Of a DNA stretch of 64,000 nt, positions 35,100 to 49,193 are shown piece after piece; position 1 is the stretch's first letter, and each line of letters starts with the position of its first letter. The stretch is from contig NW_024037076.1 of NCBI RefSeq assembly GCF_015706575.1, positions 6,172,777 through 6,236,776 of the forward strand, in the 5' to 3' direction. The DNA is from Patiria miniata. Its lineage: Eukaryota > Echinodermata > Asteroidea > Valvatida > Asterinidae. The notes under the pieces are model-generated. The model saw nothing but the letters and a program-made list of their open reading frames with translations, was not told where the DNA came from and searched no databases. The translations under genes were made by a program, and so were the position numbers.

Positions 35100-36985
35100 T
35101 ATATTGTTAGAAAAATAGCAATTTAAAAAAGAAAAACAGATTTTCGAGGTGAAACTCGAAAATTGCACAGGGAAACGCATCTTTAATCTTCACGTCACAT
35201 CTCACAGTATCCGAACATCAAAACATTCATCAACTTTATTTGACATCCGATCACCCAATACCTAACAAGCTTTTAAAGAGTTCATCATGAAAGCGGAGTA
35301 TGTGAAGAAGTGATGCTAAGGCATTCAGATAGTATTCGGACCAACACTTAGTCGGTTAAAGACTTAAATATTTTAACCAAAGTAATGTGGAAACAGCAGC
35401 AGCGAAAACTGTCTTGCATGGTACGCGGAACAAGTGCTCCGCTACATCAATGGTCCCGTCGTATCTAAACGGCCATATTGCTATGAAAAGTTGACTTCTC
35501 GCAACTGCAATTTTACGTACTGACTCTAATTATTTCCCTTTTTTGTCAATCTTCTATCCAATGGTATTAAAACGGTCCCATTTTCCGTGTATGGGGTGTT
35601 TCTCACACCCTGCCCACTGATTAAAAAACGAGATAAAAACAATATCAGCGATCAAAACGTTAAGTTCTCGGTCAGTGTGGTTGGGCGACGGACCGTGTGA
35701 ACGCCTGGGGCATCGATCGAGGGATAACGTTGCTAGGTTATAACCAATAGACATAGCGTTAATTCCGAGAGAAATTCTTTCACGTTTCATTTTGCTGTAT
35801 CGTGGAGATAATTCCGTAAGCGTGTGGGAATTTATTGAGATCAAACTTAATTGTGGCGTAGCTACAGGGGAGGGGCCGAACTGCTGTCCTCCCAAATGTT
35901 CAGACTGGAAGAACGATCATCGTGGAAGCAACCGAAGCAATCATTGTCCGGAAGCGCCATCTCTCAAAAAAAATATGTCAAAATAGACTAATTGTAAACT
36001 TCCAACGAGAAAAAACCTCTACATGTCATCAATTCAGCCTTGCTATCTTTTGAATTTGTCCGAATTCTGTGCTCAGGGTTTGCACTTAAAGATGCGAAAT
36101 AAGTGGTCGAGGACGAGGATTTCTTGTTGATGGCTGACGGAGCATGAAGAATTTATAAGATAACGTGGAGTCAGCACACATCTGCCAATATGGACTGCAC
36201 CGTACAGAGAAACCGGCGCAAGATTTAACAATGAAGATTAATGATTGATGTTTATCTATATGCCATCCACGACCAAATCAGTGTTTGCTGTTTAGACAAA
36301 AGACCGATTAAAAGCTACTTCTGGATACATGACTTTACCTGCCCGTAGTTAATCAACAGTGACCCGTTTGTGACCTGTGACGGGGCAGCCAGCTCTGTGT
36401 GGGTTTATTTCAAATGCGTATGTTGGACCAAAATTCTCTTGTCGTAGTGGATATGATGCTTGAGGTGTGCGTAAGGCCGGGCACGCGGCCGCCCTGGTAC
36501 TGCCTTTGATATTGGCCGTCAAAGCAATATCAGCGAGCTCAGTTCAATGCAATCACCAGACTTTTCTCATGCATCATACAGTGAAGAAATGGATTAAAGC
36601 CGTCTAAATTTCAGCCAGGTTTGGAGGTAGAACCAACGTGAGGTGGTATTAGAATTACTTTGATGGGTTTTACGCCCCAACACTGATCACCAAAGAAGCA
36701 GAGCATTTTTATAAACACCACATGGTTGCTATATAAGGCCTGTTATTTTGGTTACCACTCGAGCATTGGTTTTGCCGGTGGCAGCTAAATTGCCAGTTTG
36801 AATCAAATAATTCATCTGCACTAGAAAGTGAAAAGTTAGGTGTAGTCGAACCAAAGAGCCTTCGACTCCATCATGATGTCAAAGCTTCAACCATTTTTAC
36901 TGTCAATGACATGAACTGCATGTGCGTCTTCCTCGTCAACTTTTTTTGTAATTTGTGAAACGAAACCATTTGAAGGTCTATGCGT
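35100..36985. other. No gene recognised
   Basis: Nothing repeated within the window and no conserved coding exon was found here. Confidence 0.4.
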
Positions 36986-36987
36986 AT

Positions 36988-37280
36988 GGGCGGTGATTCC
37001 GGAGTTGGGAACATTTCCCGCCCAATATTTTTTTGGGGGGGACGCCAATGGCGTTGCCCCCCCCCCATAATTGATGCGTATAGATGTTAACCCAATGTGC
37101 CTTTTTGCATTGTATGCTCCTAAATAACTGTAGATATTGCTTGTGCACCACCATTTTCATGGAAATTGCACAAAATGGTCGTAAATGCGCATAATGTATA
37201 TACACATACATGTATGTGTGCAGACATAACTTTGAACGGCACCCTCTATAGTCAGATGGCATCCATTATCCCCCCCCCCC
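36988..37280 (+). repeat. GGGCGGCGATCC-family repeat, longest copy
   Basis: GGGCGGTGATTCC, AATATTTTTTTGGGGGGGAC, a C tract, GCGTATAGATGTTAACCCAA, TGCTTGTGCACCACCATTTT and, further right, CCCTCTATAGTCAGATGGCA occur in order. The first blocks are shared with 13330-13540 (inverse), the last with 11390, and the first also with 10146-10180. Confidence 0.65.
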
Positions 37281-37289
37281 TTTCGAACT

Positions 37290-40200
37290 TTGAAGCTTAT
37301 GTGTCTCCCCCTCCCCCCCCCCCCCCCCCCCCCCCGGCCTCCGTCCCCCTTATGTTGCTGCCGCTGTCATGCGTTTAGGTGATATTTAAAACTAAAAAAA
37401 AACATGGCATGCTACGGCCGTGACGAAGAAGAGTGTTGCTGTCCATGGGGAGTACAGTGTAGGAAAGAGCTCCGGTTAAAATAAAAGAGTATGAACTAAA
37501 AGTCTAGAGATTAAGTGATATATCTCAGAAGCTTAATGATGTCATTACGCACAAATCGCAGTACACCGTAGCACCGCATACAAGTACTTTATGAAAGGGC
37601 AATAGCGAGGGGCGTGGAGCAAATGCGGTGGACTGAGCAAGCATCAGGCTTGATGGATGATCGCGTCGTGATGACGCTTTATGGGAGACGTCATCTCATT
37701 AATACTGCCTACTATTTACACAGACATCTCAATTATTGCAATTATAATATGGCTGGTGCTTAATTCGCCCGATAAACATCATTATGACTCCGAACAACAA
37801 TGAGTGTACTTCATGCTTGCTTCGTTTATCAATGGCCACAGACATGTACAGAGAATACAATGTATGTATTCCAAAGGACGTATATTTTTGGTGAATTCGT
37901 TTCGTGCAATGGCGTTTCCCGTCCACTCTGGTTCTTATTTCAGATAAAATGGCGACGCACTTGTTAATAAAAATGGGAATTAAAATGCAAATGCGCGACA
38001 GCAAATCTAAGCCGATAAAATATATTTTGATTTAGATTTTATCAGCTAATCTCCAGTAGATTTAAAATGTTATTTGCTCTTTGAGTATCTTGCCTAAGTT
38101 GAGTGAATTTTATACTTCAACATTCAGAAGTGCAGTAAATAGTGCGATCTGATGGATTATTTCTGGATCCCATTAGAACAGTATATACCTATAAAGATAA
38201 CGGGCAGTAGTGTGTTGATATTTGATCAATTAAGACAATTCAGTGATTTTTTTTTTCATTTGTATAATAAGCAGAATGTCCAAGTAAGTTATGATACTGA
38301 AATAATTGACAAAATACCAGTATATTCAGTTAGCTAAGTTTGAAATTATTATACGAATTTTACAGATTAATGTACATTGGCGAGAGAAGTGCAGACCCCA
38401 TGCACGGTGCGCCCTCACGGCGGTTTTCGCTATTTAAAAACATCGGTGATAATGACAGCACAAAATGTGTACTCATGCGCATCACAGATGAACAAAGAAC
38501 TGAACTGCCCTGAGATGTGACGTCAGATGCTATTCGTTTTGGGGGGTTTTATTAAGTTTTTCACACAACCCTGTGGTTTCTCAATGTTGTCGATGTATCT
38601 CACTGCTATATGCAGATTTGTCTTTGTGCTAGAACTATATACGCACGAGGCATTTGACGCTAATCATTGGAAGTGGTGTTTTGTTTTTATGTGAGCTGTC
38701 GGCCGGTCTTGACCGTAAACGTGCCGTAAACCTTGGGCCAAAGATCGGTGCCCATAAATCGACAGATCGGTGTACGAAGCCAGTCAAGAATCACTCTGCC
38801 CAGCTTGATTAAAAGGGAGTACCGTGTGGTCCTTTTGACTGTCCTGCTAAGAGATTACACCCGATCCAGCCCCACCTGAGCTCCTCTGTTGGAAACCCTA
38901 ATACCATATTATACTCTCGCTTAAATTAAGAGGAGCCGGTTTCATTTCTAATCACAATAATGACATTTTCGGGGTAGTGTAATCATAGAGCGGGCTAGGA
39001 GCACGACCGATTTGGGAGAAACTAATCAACTTAATGCGTCTGAGTCAGTACGCGGCGCTCCTGCCTCGCTACGCCAGGCAGACCTCCCCATCTGACCAAC
39101 CTTGCAACCTTCCCCCGGCCTCCGATGGCATAGTCCCTCACAACAATACGTATATACGCACCGCAAATGTCGTAGATAGCATGTCGTCAACTGTGCCTTT
39201 GTTGTCAGTCAAGAAGTTGGCATTGCTAGCACACTGCATCATACAAAATCATCCTGTAAAATGTTTTTATTAATCTAAAAGCAAAAATCACATGTGGGTT
39301 TCATTCCAATGCAAGGACAATCATTAAAGCATGTATGTGTGTGGCATTGTAATTGTAGATTATCATCCACATTTGTAACTTTCGACCCTCGGCTGGTTAA
39401 AGATTCCGCATTAAAAATGTATTCGTCAAATAAAAATTACATGAATTGTGATCGCCTGCGTGCAATCAGTATAATATTAATTAATGTCTATAAAGTCTTA
39501 AGATTTTTAAAGCATAAAACCTGTAAAATCCAAAATTAAAATCAGGACCCATTTATCAAAATATACACATCTTATTGAATTTACGTAAAACCAACAATAA
39601 ACACTATATTTTAAAGACAATTAAGAACACATTTTTAAGTACACATTACCGCACTGGTTATAAAAAGTCACAGCACGAATAGCTGCCTAATATTGAAAAA
39701 AAAAACATATATGACCAAAACGGGAGACACAAAATACATGTTCCTGATGATATTGATAATGATGATCATCTGCAACATTTATGTTAAGTTTTGAACTTTT
39801 TCATTCGGAATTCCCTTTTTTTTCAAGTTGATTATTTCTTACATTAATACATTTTGGTAAAACCAAAAATGACCCAATAGTGGTTATCGACAGGTGGAAA
39901 AGGCTCTCGAGCTACACTGGCTTCCACGGCAAAACAATGATTGCAGAGGATTGGACAGGATACCCATGTCAAAAGACTAACCCCACCATCCATAATGATC
40001 ACGATGTAGTTCAGTACTTGGGACTATTGACTAAATAATAGAGTCCGGGAACTTCACCAAAACCCTCCTCCTGCAATCGATGTTATTTGCAGAAGCACTC
40101 GACATCCGGAAACCTTAACACAGCCTCATTGTGGGTAGAGAGTAAAATCAACCATGGACCACTCGTTTTCTGTCACTGTCAGACATTATACTTAATAGCT

Positions 40201-41855
40201 TGTGGGTTTTGGTGCCATCACAAAGCTGTTGCATGCACGCCTGCGCACTGCGTGCGTCTCGCAATCCACCTGACGCTATACGCATAACTTTGCTGTCACT
40301 ATTTGGCGTTCGACCACGGCCGTAATTATCATGAAGCATTCGGGCTAAAGCTGTGCTAGTCCTGTGTGCACTTTTGACTGATGATCATTGCCAAAATTAT
40401 GATTTAAACGAACTTATGGAATAAAAACAAACTGCATAAAATATACACATATACAGCCATTTTATCTTCACTTATACGGTCGTTCCCTGCATTGCTATTA
40501 AGTCCATTTATCTGTCCAATGTTCCATGTCTTTATAAGTGTTATTATTTTACTGATCCGAATTCAATGTTTCGACTACATTCCCATTCTTCATTTAATTC
40601 CCCGGTAACTAAACAAGGAAATAGATTCCACCTTTCCGTTATGTAAATGACAAATATGTCTCCATCACAAAGCTTAAATTTTAAGGAAAACTACGCGGTG
40701 AAATCAAATTGAGCGTGGAATCAAGAATGCGAATCTTCGCTGGACGATGACGCTGACAATGGATATGAGCTCAAAAGGCCCTCATGGAAAATTGTGATTA
40801 GCATTTTTGCCTCTTTTTTCATAGTATCCGCAGCATATACCATGAAACAGGTAAAAGGCCGATGCCAGTGCATTCTTTTACAAGATAATGAAGTTTTTGT
40901 TGCCGTTTGTATGAGCTTACCAGCTGAATGAGCGGGCAAGGGAAGGGTACTTTGGTTGATTTCCCTTGGCGCCATCCTGCCAGGACTAAGGATGCCACTG
41001 CATGCGTTCAAGTTGAGCAGGGGAGGCGACGGTTTACTATAGTTCATCGGTGACCAGATTTCTAGTGATGGTTCAGACTACAGACTTACTTGAAGTAGCT
41101 GTAACCCACTCTATAAAAAAAAGAAACAATAAAATATAAATCATTATTCTAATTGACGTGTATTTAGTGGTAAGTTTGCAACACATCATACATAATATTA
41201 CCCTATTACAATAAAGATATTTTCTGGACTTGGCACACAAAATCTATTTACAGTAGTTTCCTTGGCGGTCCGACCGTTATATTTCGCCTGGTTGACTTTC
41301 GACGTTCCGTGAACAAAATGCTAAGAGAGCACAAGGGTCTAAGATCGATCGGGCATCTCTGCCGTTTCCGACTCTCGCCTCTTTAATTGAATCAGGTGCA
41401 TTACCCAAAATTTTCGAGTCCGAAAAGGCCAGTTTATTGCATTACTTAGAAACCCTAGAATTTTCACATCACCTAAGTGTTGAGCACTATAACAAGCAAG
41501 GAGACCAAATCGGAGTTTTATTCCGCACTACTTGCCGAGATACTGAGCTGAATGGTCGGGACAAGTCACCTCAGAGCATGGTTTGACGCAACACACAGTC
41601 TAGCTAAGATGAACCAATAGCTTGATTCCGGTTCATATTGGAGGCCAGCTTATGCATAGTAATGACCAGAGATGCGCGTGTTATCTGAATCGTTGTGGTG
41701 GCCGATAAATCAGCGTTATCCGTGTGTGCGAGGCGTTTTCTCTCATCCGTGTGATGGAAGAAGCGGCCTAAACTCTGCCACAATAGTCGCCAGCTCATCC
41801 CTGGATACACAACCATCTACAGATCTGCCGAAAGGAAAACTAGTTAGCCGAGATC
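37290..41855. other. Gene-poor intergenic DNA
   Basis: C tracts at 37312-37335; otherwise AT-rich single-copy-looking sequence. No recognisable exon, RNA gene or element. Candidate regulatory DNA of the flanking homeobox gene is an inference only. Confidence 0.35.
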
Positions 41856-41860
41856 GACAA

Positions 41861-41909
41861 ATGGCCAGCCTCAGCACGCAGGAGATGCTGTACAGTCTTC
41901 TCAAACAAG
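41861..41909 (+). CDS. Possible alternative first coding exon of the Lhx3/4 gene
   Basis: ATG at 41861 opens MASLSTQEMLYSLLKQ plus one base, followed by a donor-like CAAG|GTGGGC. The exit phase (1) fits exon 2 at 55605 and would make a split Glu before SVPKCAGC, as in the vertebrate E-I-P-x-CAGC junction. Vertebrate Lhx3 is known to use alternative first exons. Phase agreement alone has a one-in-three chance, and the frame stays open upstream, so this is weak. It could equally be the start of an unrelated gene or nothing. Confidence 0.2.
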
Positions 41910-43153
41910 GTGGGCATAATCACACGACTCAATCGTGCTCCATCAACCTTTTGAATTTTTCATCATGTCCGTTCATCATTTATCTATTGGTTATTTGTTT
42001 GGACCAAATTAGTTTTTGGCGCACCCAGCACGACATTAGCATGGAAGGCCACTTTAGTAAATTGCGATCCCCTTTGCCAATTAAGGAGATGGTTGCTGAT
42101 CTAGCAAACGGGCCCCGGCATTGGATAATACGCTAAAACGCATCAGATATTCAATATGCTAACCTTAATATTGGATTCAGTATGTCAAATTTAGTCACTT
42201 GGTACGCACCCATCGTCATGATTCGCACGGCATCATGGAGCATATCTACATTGTAACTTGTTAAACATCACTGTTTTCATCTTCAACTTATTCAACAACG
42301 GTCCTTCTATGTCCAGATATACTGCTGCTTGCGTCTATATTGGGTAAGAATTTCAGCGAATGAGCTCATGTACGGTGTTGCAGCTAGGTTAAAATTATAT
42401 CTTCCTTGTCTGACAAAATATTATAGAAACAAAGTTGTTCATGTGTCTTTTACTGTCTTCGTGTTGGTCGTCATAATACAGTATTTTCTTTGATTGGCAG
42501 GGGGTTGCCGACTGGTGAACATGGCATATACTGTCACCTTACGCAACATTTATATTGAATTTCCGTTTTTGTATGTTTTCCTTTTTATATTACATTCATA
42601 TAATTTGTAAATTATTCTATGTTGTGGCTAACCATGCGTTTGATAAATATGAGTCGGTTCCGTTATGTACAACGCAACAATACAATTAGAAAAGATTGTA
42701 AAATAATAGCAAGTGGTTCGGCTGAGGACAATTTCCAGGGTTTTTCCAGGTAACGAATGGGCTACAGTTATTTCCAATAATATGACAGCTAGTTTTAAAG
42801 CAACAACTTTGGTGACTATTGTGACATTTGTATAAAATTCACATCTTGTATTCAACAAGCAAACTCTATGTTTAAAGCCCTAATGGTCAAAAGGGTTGAC
42901 GTTTAAGGGGCTGCAGAAATCGCTTAAAACAATCGTTAGCGTATTGGTAGTCCACATAGGATGATCATTATTACCAGGCTAGGATTGATTTCTTATTATA
43001 TATGCTTGATCTCAGATGTTCACAAGGCCCTTTTAGACCATTCAACTGCGGAACATTTGCTGAAATGAAAAATAAATGCATGCGATTTCTTTACGAGAAT
43101 ATTATTCGCGTAATGCAAAAAAAAAACACAAGCTCGATCGGAAATATCTCGGA

Positions 43154-43480
43154 AGCTGCGGGCCAACGCATTCGTGTTCATGCATGAGTGACGTGATTGT
43201 GCCATGTCATTTCTGGACGGAGTAGTGCTTTGAGTTTAAAAAAAAATCAGGTTTTTGACCCGAGTGACCCCATGATAACCTTTGACCCCAGTTCGATCAT
43301 ACATGTTGGGGCTGGGCTACTGATACTTTTGACAAAGTTTGGTTGAAATCGGTCAAAATATGTAGGAGCTATAGACAATGTCAACGTTTGTTACTAACTA
43401 ACTAACTAACTAAATAACTAACTAACTAACTAACGGACTAACGGAGCTATGATGATTTTTTGAGCTGCTATCCCGCAGCT
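43154..43480. mobile_element. AGCTGCGGG-ended MITE with a CTAA microsatellite
   Basis: AGCTGCGGG at 43154 is mirrored by CCCGCAGCT at 43472-43480. Inside are TTTGACCCCAGTTCGATCAT and a (CTAA)n run at about 43394-43432. The layout, a tetranucleotide run next to the right end, resembles the 16698 family. Confidence 0.55.
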
Positions 43481-43489
43481 AAAAAGACA

Positions 43490-46400
43490 CATATTCGTTT
43501 TTACATAGAGTGTCCGCGGGTGTAGTGTTATATAAAATTTAGTGCAGCGGACCTAAATTATTAGCAATCTTTCAAAGAAATGAGGGCGAACACAAAACCA
43601 ATCGTCTGAAAACCATTGACTTCAAAAGGTATTAAAATTTTACGATGATAGAAGGAGGGTGTTTTCACACTTTGTTGTCATCCGGTAACTCCTCCTTCAC
43701 TTGGGAATGACCACAAAAATACCATTTCTTATTTCTCCCTATCTGACGAGCACGTGGCTACGGTTTGCACTTAGCCTGGTAGGCAGGCGCTTTCATATAA
43801 TGGTGTGATTTGACGACTAGCACCTTTTTCGTCGAATTGCCATCAATGGTTCCTAATTCTCAAAGTGAGAAGATGACACTAAATAGTCTTTATTAAAATG
43901 CATTAGGATTACTGTATAGAATACTGAATGAGTAACCATACGTGTTGCCGGCCTAAGAAACGCATTTTGATTTGGGACAGAACAATAATTTCTGGAGTAA
44001 ATTAATCCCCGGTGATAAAGAAAGCAATTCAAACATAGTAATTACTATATCATAGGACACTTACACCTCATGACATATTTTTACTTATAACTAATAAGAT
44101 ATTAAAACAAAGGCCAAGTTTGAAAAGAAACTAAAAATACAAGTATATGGAAAGGGGAGTATGGGAACAAAGAATGAAAACAATCTCATCGGGGGAGGGA
44201 TATAGGAAAGAATTTGCCAAATTATCAACTTTTAATCTGATATTGTGGTTTGATATTATTCCTGCTGTTGTTTTGCTTGACATTGGTATCCATGTGAATT
44301 GCAGGACAACACCGATGCCATTTTTGACAATTTTTTGACAAATGTCGCATCAGCCATGAGTAAGGATTATTACACTCTATTTACTTTTTACTGTTTATTT
44401 CTTATTTTGTAAACATAATTATTACGCTTAAGTTTTCTATCAGCTATTGCTTGGTTAGGCCTAGGCATTACTCCAAATTATCCTAAGTATAGAGAAAGAA
44501 TTTCAAAACAATTTTACCTGATAGTTGAAACATGTTTTTGCAGAAAAAAACATATAGGCCCCCTACTCATAATTATAACAGCTACAAATCTTTCTTTTTG
44601 AAGACAAATTTTATGACAATGACTAATTGTGCTTCAGTTATCATTTTCTGTCTTGACGTTCGCTCAGATAGTACTATCAGAGCATTGTGTGGATGTCTCG
44701 TTTTAAACCCGTAAATATGCGACAAAATGACAGGACAGATTCTGACCATCAAAATGCACGTGAACCTCCGGAACTAAGAAATAATTCCTTAATTCCGTTA
44801 TCACCCAATTGCTTCCGGGTTTTCCCCCTTTTGTCCGTCATGCATATTTCCGGACTGATTAATTTCACTAATTAACTACCATGTCTATAATGTGTAAAAA
44901 AAAATTAAGTCATACGCATTTATACTTATGATCCAAATTCTTAGTAAAGTAGTCTTAGGCATCAGATTCGTTGAAAGAAATCATCTTGCAATTTAAAAAT
45001 TAAGGCTACACGTATTATTCGTTGAAAAAAAACCTGTTTTTTGCATGATTTTTGTCAAAAACAGACATTCTTGTCTATGACCACCTCGTCTCAAAAGACA
45101 GTCCTAATTTACAGACAGAGAAATGTAAAAGGCTTCAATGTTGGCTAAAATGTCCAGCGGCAAACAGATGCCTGCCGCGTTTTTCCAATACCGCACCCTA
45201 GAATAGCGGGATTAAGCAAGTCAGGCAGAAGCAGGCGATACCCCATGTAGCGTATGCAGTGCAGTAGTAGCCCATGCCGCACTACACATGCCACCCGCGC
45301 CTCGCACGAGTTGCGGTCCCCAGTCAAAGATACCGACAAAATATTGTCCAAAATGACTCTCTACATATAATATTTCTTCCCACCATCAGTGTGAACAGGG
45401 TGTCGCTTTGGACGACTTTTTCGGTTCAAGGGGTCCGACTTGATCCCCTTTTCGATTGCGACCTGCTTTGATACAAAAGAACGCCAGTCTATAGTGCTTT
45501 GCTTTGTACCAAATCGCATTATGAGCTGCATAATCGGCTGAAATATCGTGTTGTGCCCTACACAATATCGAACCATTGGCCTATATACTGGCCAGGCATA
45601 CATGGGGACCATATTGTATGAACATGCTCTCTCTATAGACACAATGAAAGGGATTAGGAATCTGCGTTCAATGCAAACTACTTCATTAACGATGACTGAT
45701 TGATTTAAAATGTTCTTGAAACTTTCCAGAGGTATTGGAATGCATGCAGTATATTTTACAGACACTTTAGTTTAACATAAAAAAATAAGCCTAATACAAG
45801 GAGGGTTCAAACCCTTAACAGATATTCTTCTCTTTACTGATTTCGTTTAGACATTTACTTTTTTAAAAACCTGAGGATTATCGTTGCAAACCGGCCATAT
45901 GTTTTCTGAGCGTAATGCCAATTGTCTTTGTATTCGCCATCGATTTTTTTTCGCGGACAGCACAAAAGCATATTGACTATGTCTGGACCTATAAAAAAAA
46001 ATTAAAATGCAATAACATTGTTGTACAAAATAAATAAATTACTTTGTATTCATTTCAAGAAACAACATCATCAGTTTTGCTTTAATTTTGTCCTTATTAT
46101 TAATTTGTTATGTGCTTAGAAACAATATCAATGTTCTCTTCTTTTAAGGATTAAAATGTAAAGGAAACAAATGAGGTTTTGTTACAAAATAAAAAGACAT
46201 TTTAAGCGAAGTTCCGATACATACATTTTAATTTTGAAATTATTCTTAAGTTGTTCAAATCTTGAGGACATCAGTGTGAAAAATAATATCACAAGACTGT
46301 GTGATATACTTTTAGCATTAGCAATGTAATAATTTTGCCGGCTCAAAAACCTCATTTCGATGGTTTTAAGGTTAAACAATTATTGTCAGAGTTAAGTTTA

Positions 46401-46955
46401 TGGGGGATTTCTCTTTCTTTTACAATAAGATTCGTAGATTTTTTTTAAAGCACTGACAAAAATGATTGTAGCATATAGTCGTAAAACGGTCATTTTGTTT
46501 TAAGAATTTGAATTATACTTGAGAAGAATTATTCGAAAAGTGGCTGAATTTATAGAAATTGTGTCTGCTGCTAGCACTATTCAACTTGGACATCACCACA
46601 TCAGAGCTCGAAATTAGTACTGACGATTTCCTTTACTTTTCTATGACAAACTGTTTCGATCAAAAAGGCTGTAATGTACATGCGATTCTGAGTAATTGCT
46701 GTTTATCGTTAGTTGTTCTCGATTCGAAAGGGTGAGCTTTGGGCTACTTCTAGGCAAAAGCAGTACAATTAAATTGACACAAACATAAAAATCGATTTTC
46801 GAGAATAGGACATGCTGTCACAATTCAGTTGGTGTTTAATTTGTAACCTTCGTAGTGTAATACAACACCAAAATGTTCCTATATCAAGAAGCCCTTTCCC
46901 CTTTTGTCTATAATGAAAGCAAAAGCGGCTTTTTTTTTTAAAGGGCAGACTTTTT
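43490..46955. other. No gene recognised
   Basis: AT-rich intergenic DNA. Short ORFs such as 45361-45765 (minus) have no recognisable domain. Confidence 0.4.
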
Positions 46956-46956
46956 A

Positions 46957-47029
46957 CAGGGTGAGTTTAAATAGGATCACATGCTTAGGGCTAAAACGAC
47001 ACGGGAGAATCGGTGTGCGGTTCACCCTG
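46957..47029. mobile_element. 73-bp mini-element with CAGGGTGA ends and TA flanks
   Basis: TA|CAGGGTGAGTTTAAATAGG to GCGGTTCACCCTG|TA. Only about 8-9 terminal bases are inverse, the same as those of the 31554 family. It may be an internally deleted MITE. Confidence 0.55.
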
Positions 47030-47034
47030 TATTT

Positions 47035-49190
47035 TTAATCATTGAAAGTAAAGATTAGCCCCGTACCAAACGCAATGAAACTACATGCACAGCCGTTATG
47101 TAGAAAGTACTAGGCAGTAGCGCTTCGAATGCAGTGCCGTGCGCCTATAGCATTCACACTCTGTGTTCTTAGGATTTCTTTTCTAGCATTTTGTTTTTGC
47201 AAGATCCATTAGCCTAATGACTCAGTGAATGACAGTTGAGACAGGCGGCTTCCCTCTAACCGCCACGCGGGCCAGTCAATCCCAGCCTCTAAACTGTTAT
47301 GCAAAATTCGAGCCTGTTAAAACAAAGCCGGCATTTCCTCCCCATGTTGAGTAATGGTGGACGCACGCGCGCACGTGTAAGCGTTTGTAGTTTTGGCCTT
47401 GTTGGGGCATAGTTGATTGACCAAAAAGGACCACACAATGCTGAGGTGGATGTGTCCTCTTCGTGGGCGTAACTATCCATAAAAGGGGATGCTAAAGTCA
47501 ATGAACTAATAGGACAGGTTAGGATTAATAGGAAAGGATTAAAAATCATGTTTAACTTAGGCCCTATTCTACAAAATGAAACGTACATGCATCAATGCAG
47601 CAAAGAATGATATAGTTGAACAAAAGTGACAAATCTTTTCCAAATCTAGTTCGTTATCGGCGCAGTAAAGAATCATAGTCGTGCTGACGATGTATTAACC
47701 CAACACAAAACTGTTCCTAGAACAGTAAACAACTATTTCAAACAAAAAGATATAATATTGTCGGGTAAATTTGTTTTAATGATGAGTAAAATTAAAGGCT
47801 TGAAGTTAAAACTGTCCCGTGTTTCGTAAATCTTGGCTCCACTGCGCCCTTTTTCATTTTTCATTTTCATAGTTCGTGTACACCGTTCGTAACCTTTGCA
47901 TTATCATTCGCTCATTATTGGATCAATTATTTATTCATCGCAAATCTAGATTTGCTGAGCTGTGACGTGCCTTTCCGTTACAGTGTCCATTCGGTTCGCG
48001 CTGTTCTGAGCATTTGCTCCTACCGTGGCGATTTTCTTCTCATTTCGCCGAGGAACGCATCAAGTCTGCCAACACATTCTCGCTGAACGCTGCCCAAATC
48101 GAATTAACTTAGAAGGCATCGAGACAATATTGGTCAAATTAGATTACTGCCGCCGTAGTCCACATCCAAGCCAATGCAATTCTGCTGTTTGCTTTAGTCT
48201 GCGAGGATCGCTATTCTCAGCTTGACTCAATCATTTTCTGACTGTAGGGTCAACTCTCAGATACTTTATTGTTAAGACAAACACTTTGCCTCTCGTTTAA
48301 TTTCGGTTTTTGTTTCAAGGGAGGTTCTGCAACAGAAGACACCGCGATGAGAAACACACACCGTTATATACATTGCAAACATTCCCTGTGTGTTTTTGCA
48401 TATCTTCCTATAAGAAGTTGACTGCAACATTATTACTAACATTACTCGATATATCGCAGCCCAAAGCTGAAATGTATTTCAGTAGTATGCGTTGCAGTTA
48501 ACGAAGAGGTTGTTCTTTGTTATTTAAATTATTTGCCAACAATGAATGCACAAAGGGCTTACTCATGCCTATCCCAGCGAAACAAAACCATTGCCCTCTG
48601 ACTCTGCTTAACGCACAAGGTGTATTGTCCATAAGAAAGTATCTCCTACGGTCTTGACTGAGTTCTCGGCGGCTAGCAAACTTCAAGTGTTCTAGGGTTT
48701 CAATTGTCATTCAAAAAATGACTTTAAAATTCCCAATCACTAAATAATTTCATGCAATCATGCGTTATTGTGTTTGATACGTTAAGACGCAAAAATGGCA
48801 CGAGTAAAGAAGGCGATAACAAGTTTCATAGCTTATGACATTTTTCTCTGTTCGAACGCGTTGCATGATATCAATAGTATTTACATGAGGATAACATAAT
48901 TTCGGTTGTGTCCAAGACAATCCCTTGTCCCTGGCGCGGCATGTGTGTGGTAATCTAGCTGAACAATGAAGCTTTGACAAACGTGACTGATGGATTGAGT
49001 GTTGAATATAATACACTTATTTCATGTACTGTTTTGTCTGTGGCCTTACAGAAAAATGGATCAATGCAAGAGAAATTATCAAAAGATTTGAAAATCAAAT
49101 ATTGTCCACCAAGTTTTGTAGGCCTAATCCAATTTTGTCAAAGTGATTCCCAAAACACTTCTTTTCATAAGTAAAAGGGAAGCTAGTGTG
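47035..49190. other. No gene recognised
   Basis: AT-rich stretch, with no copy of the repeat families listed here. Confidence 0.35.
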
Positions 49191-49193
49191 ATC

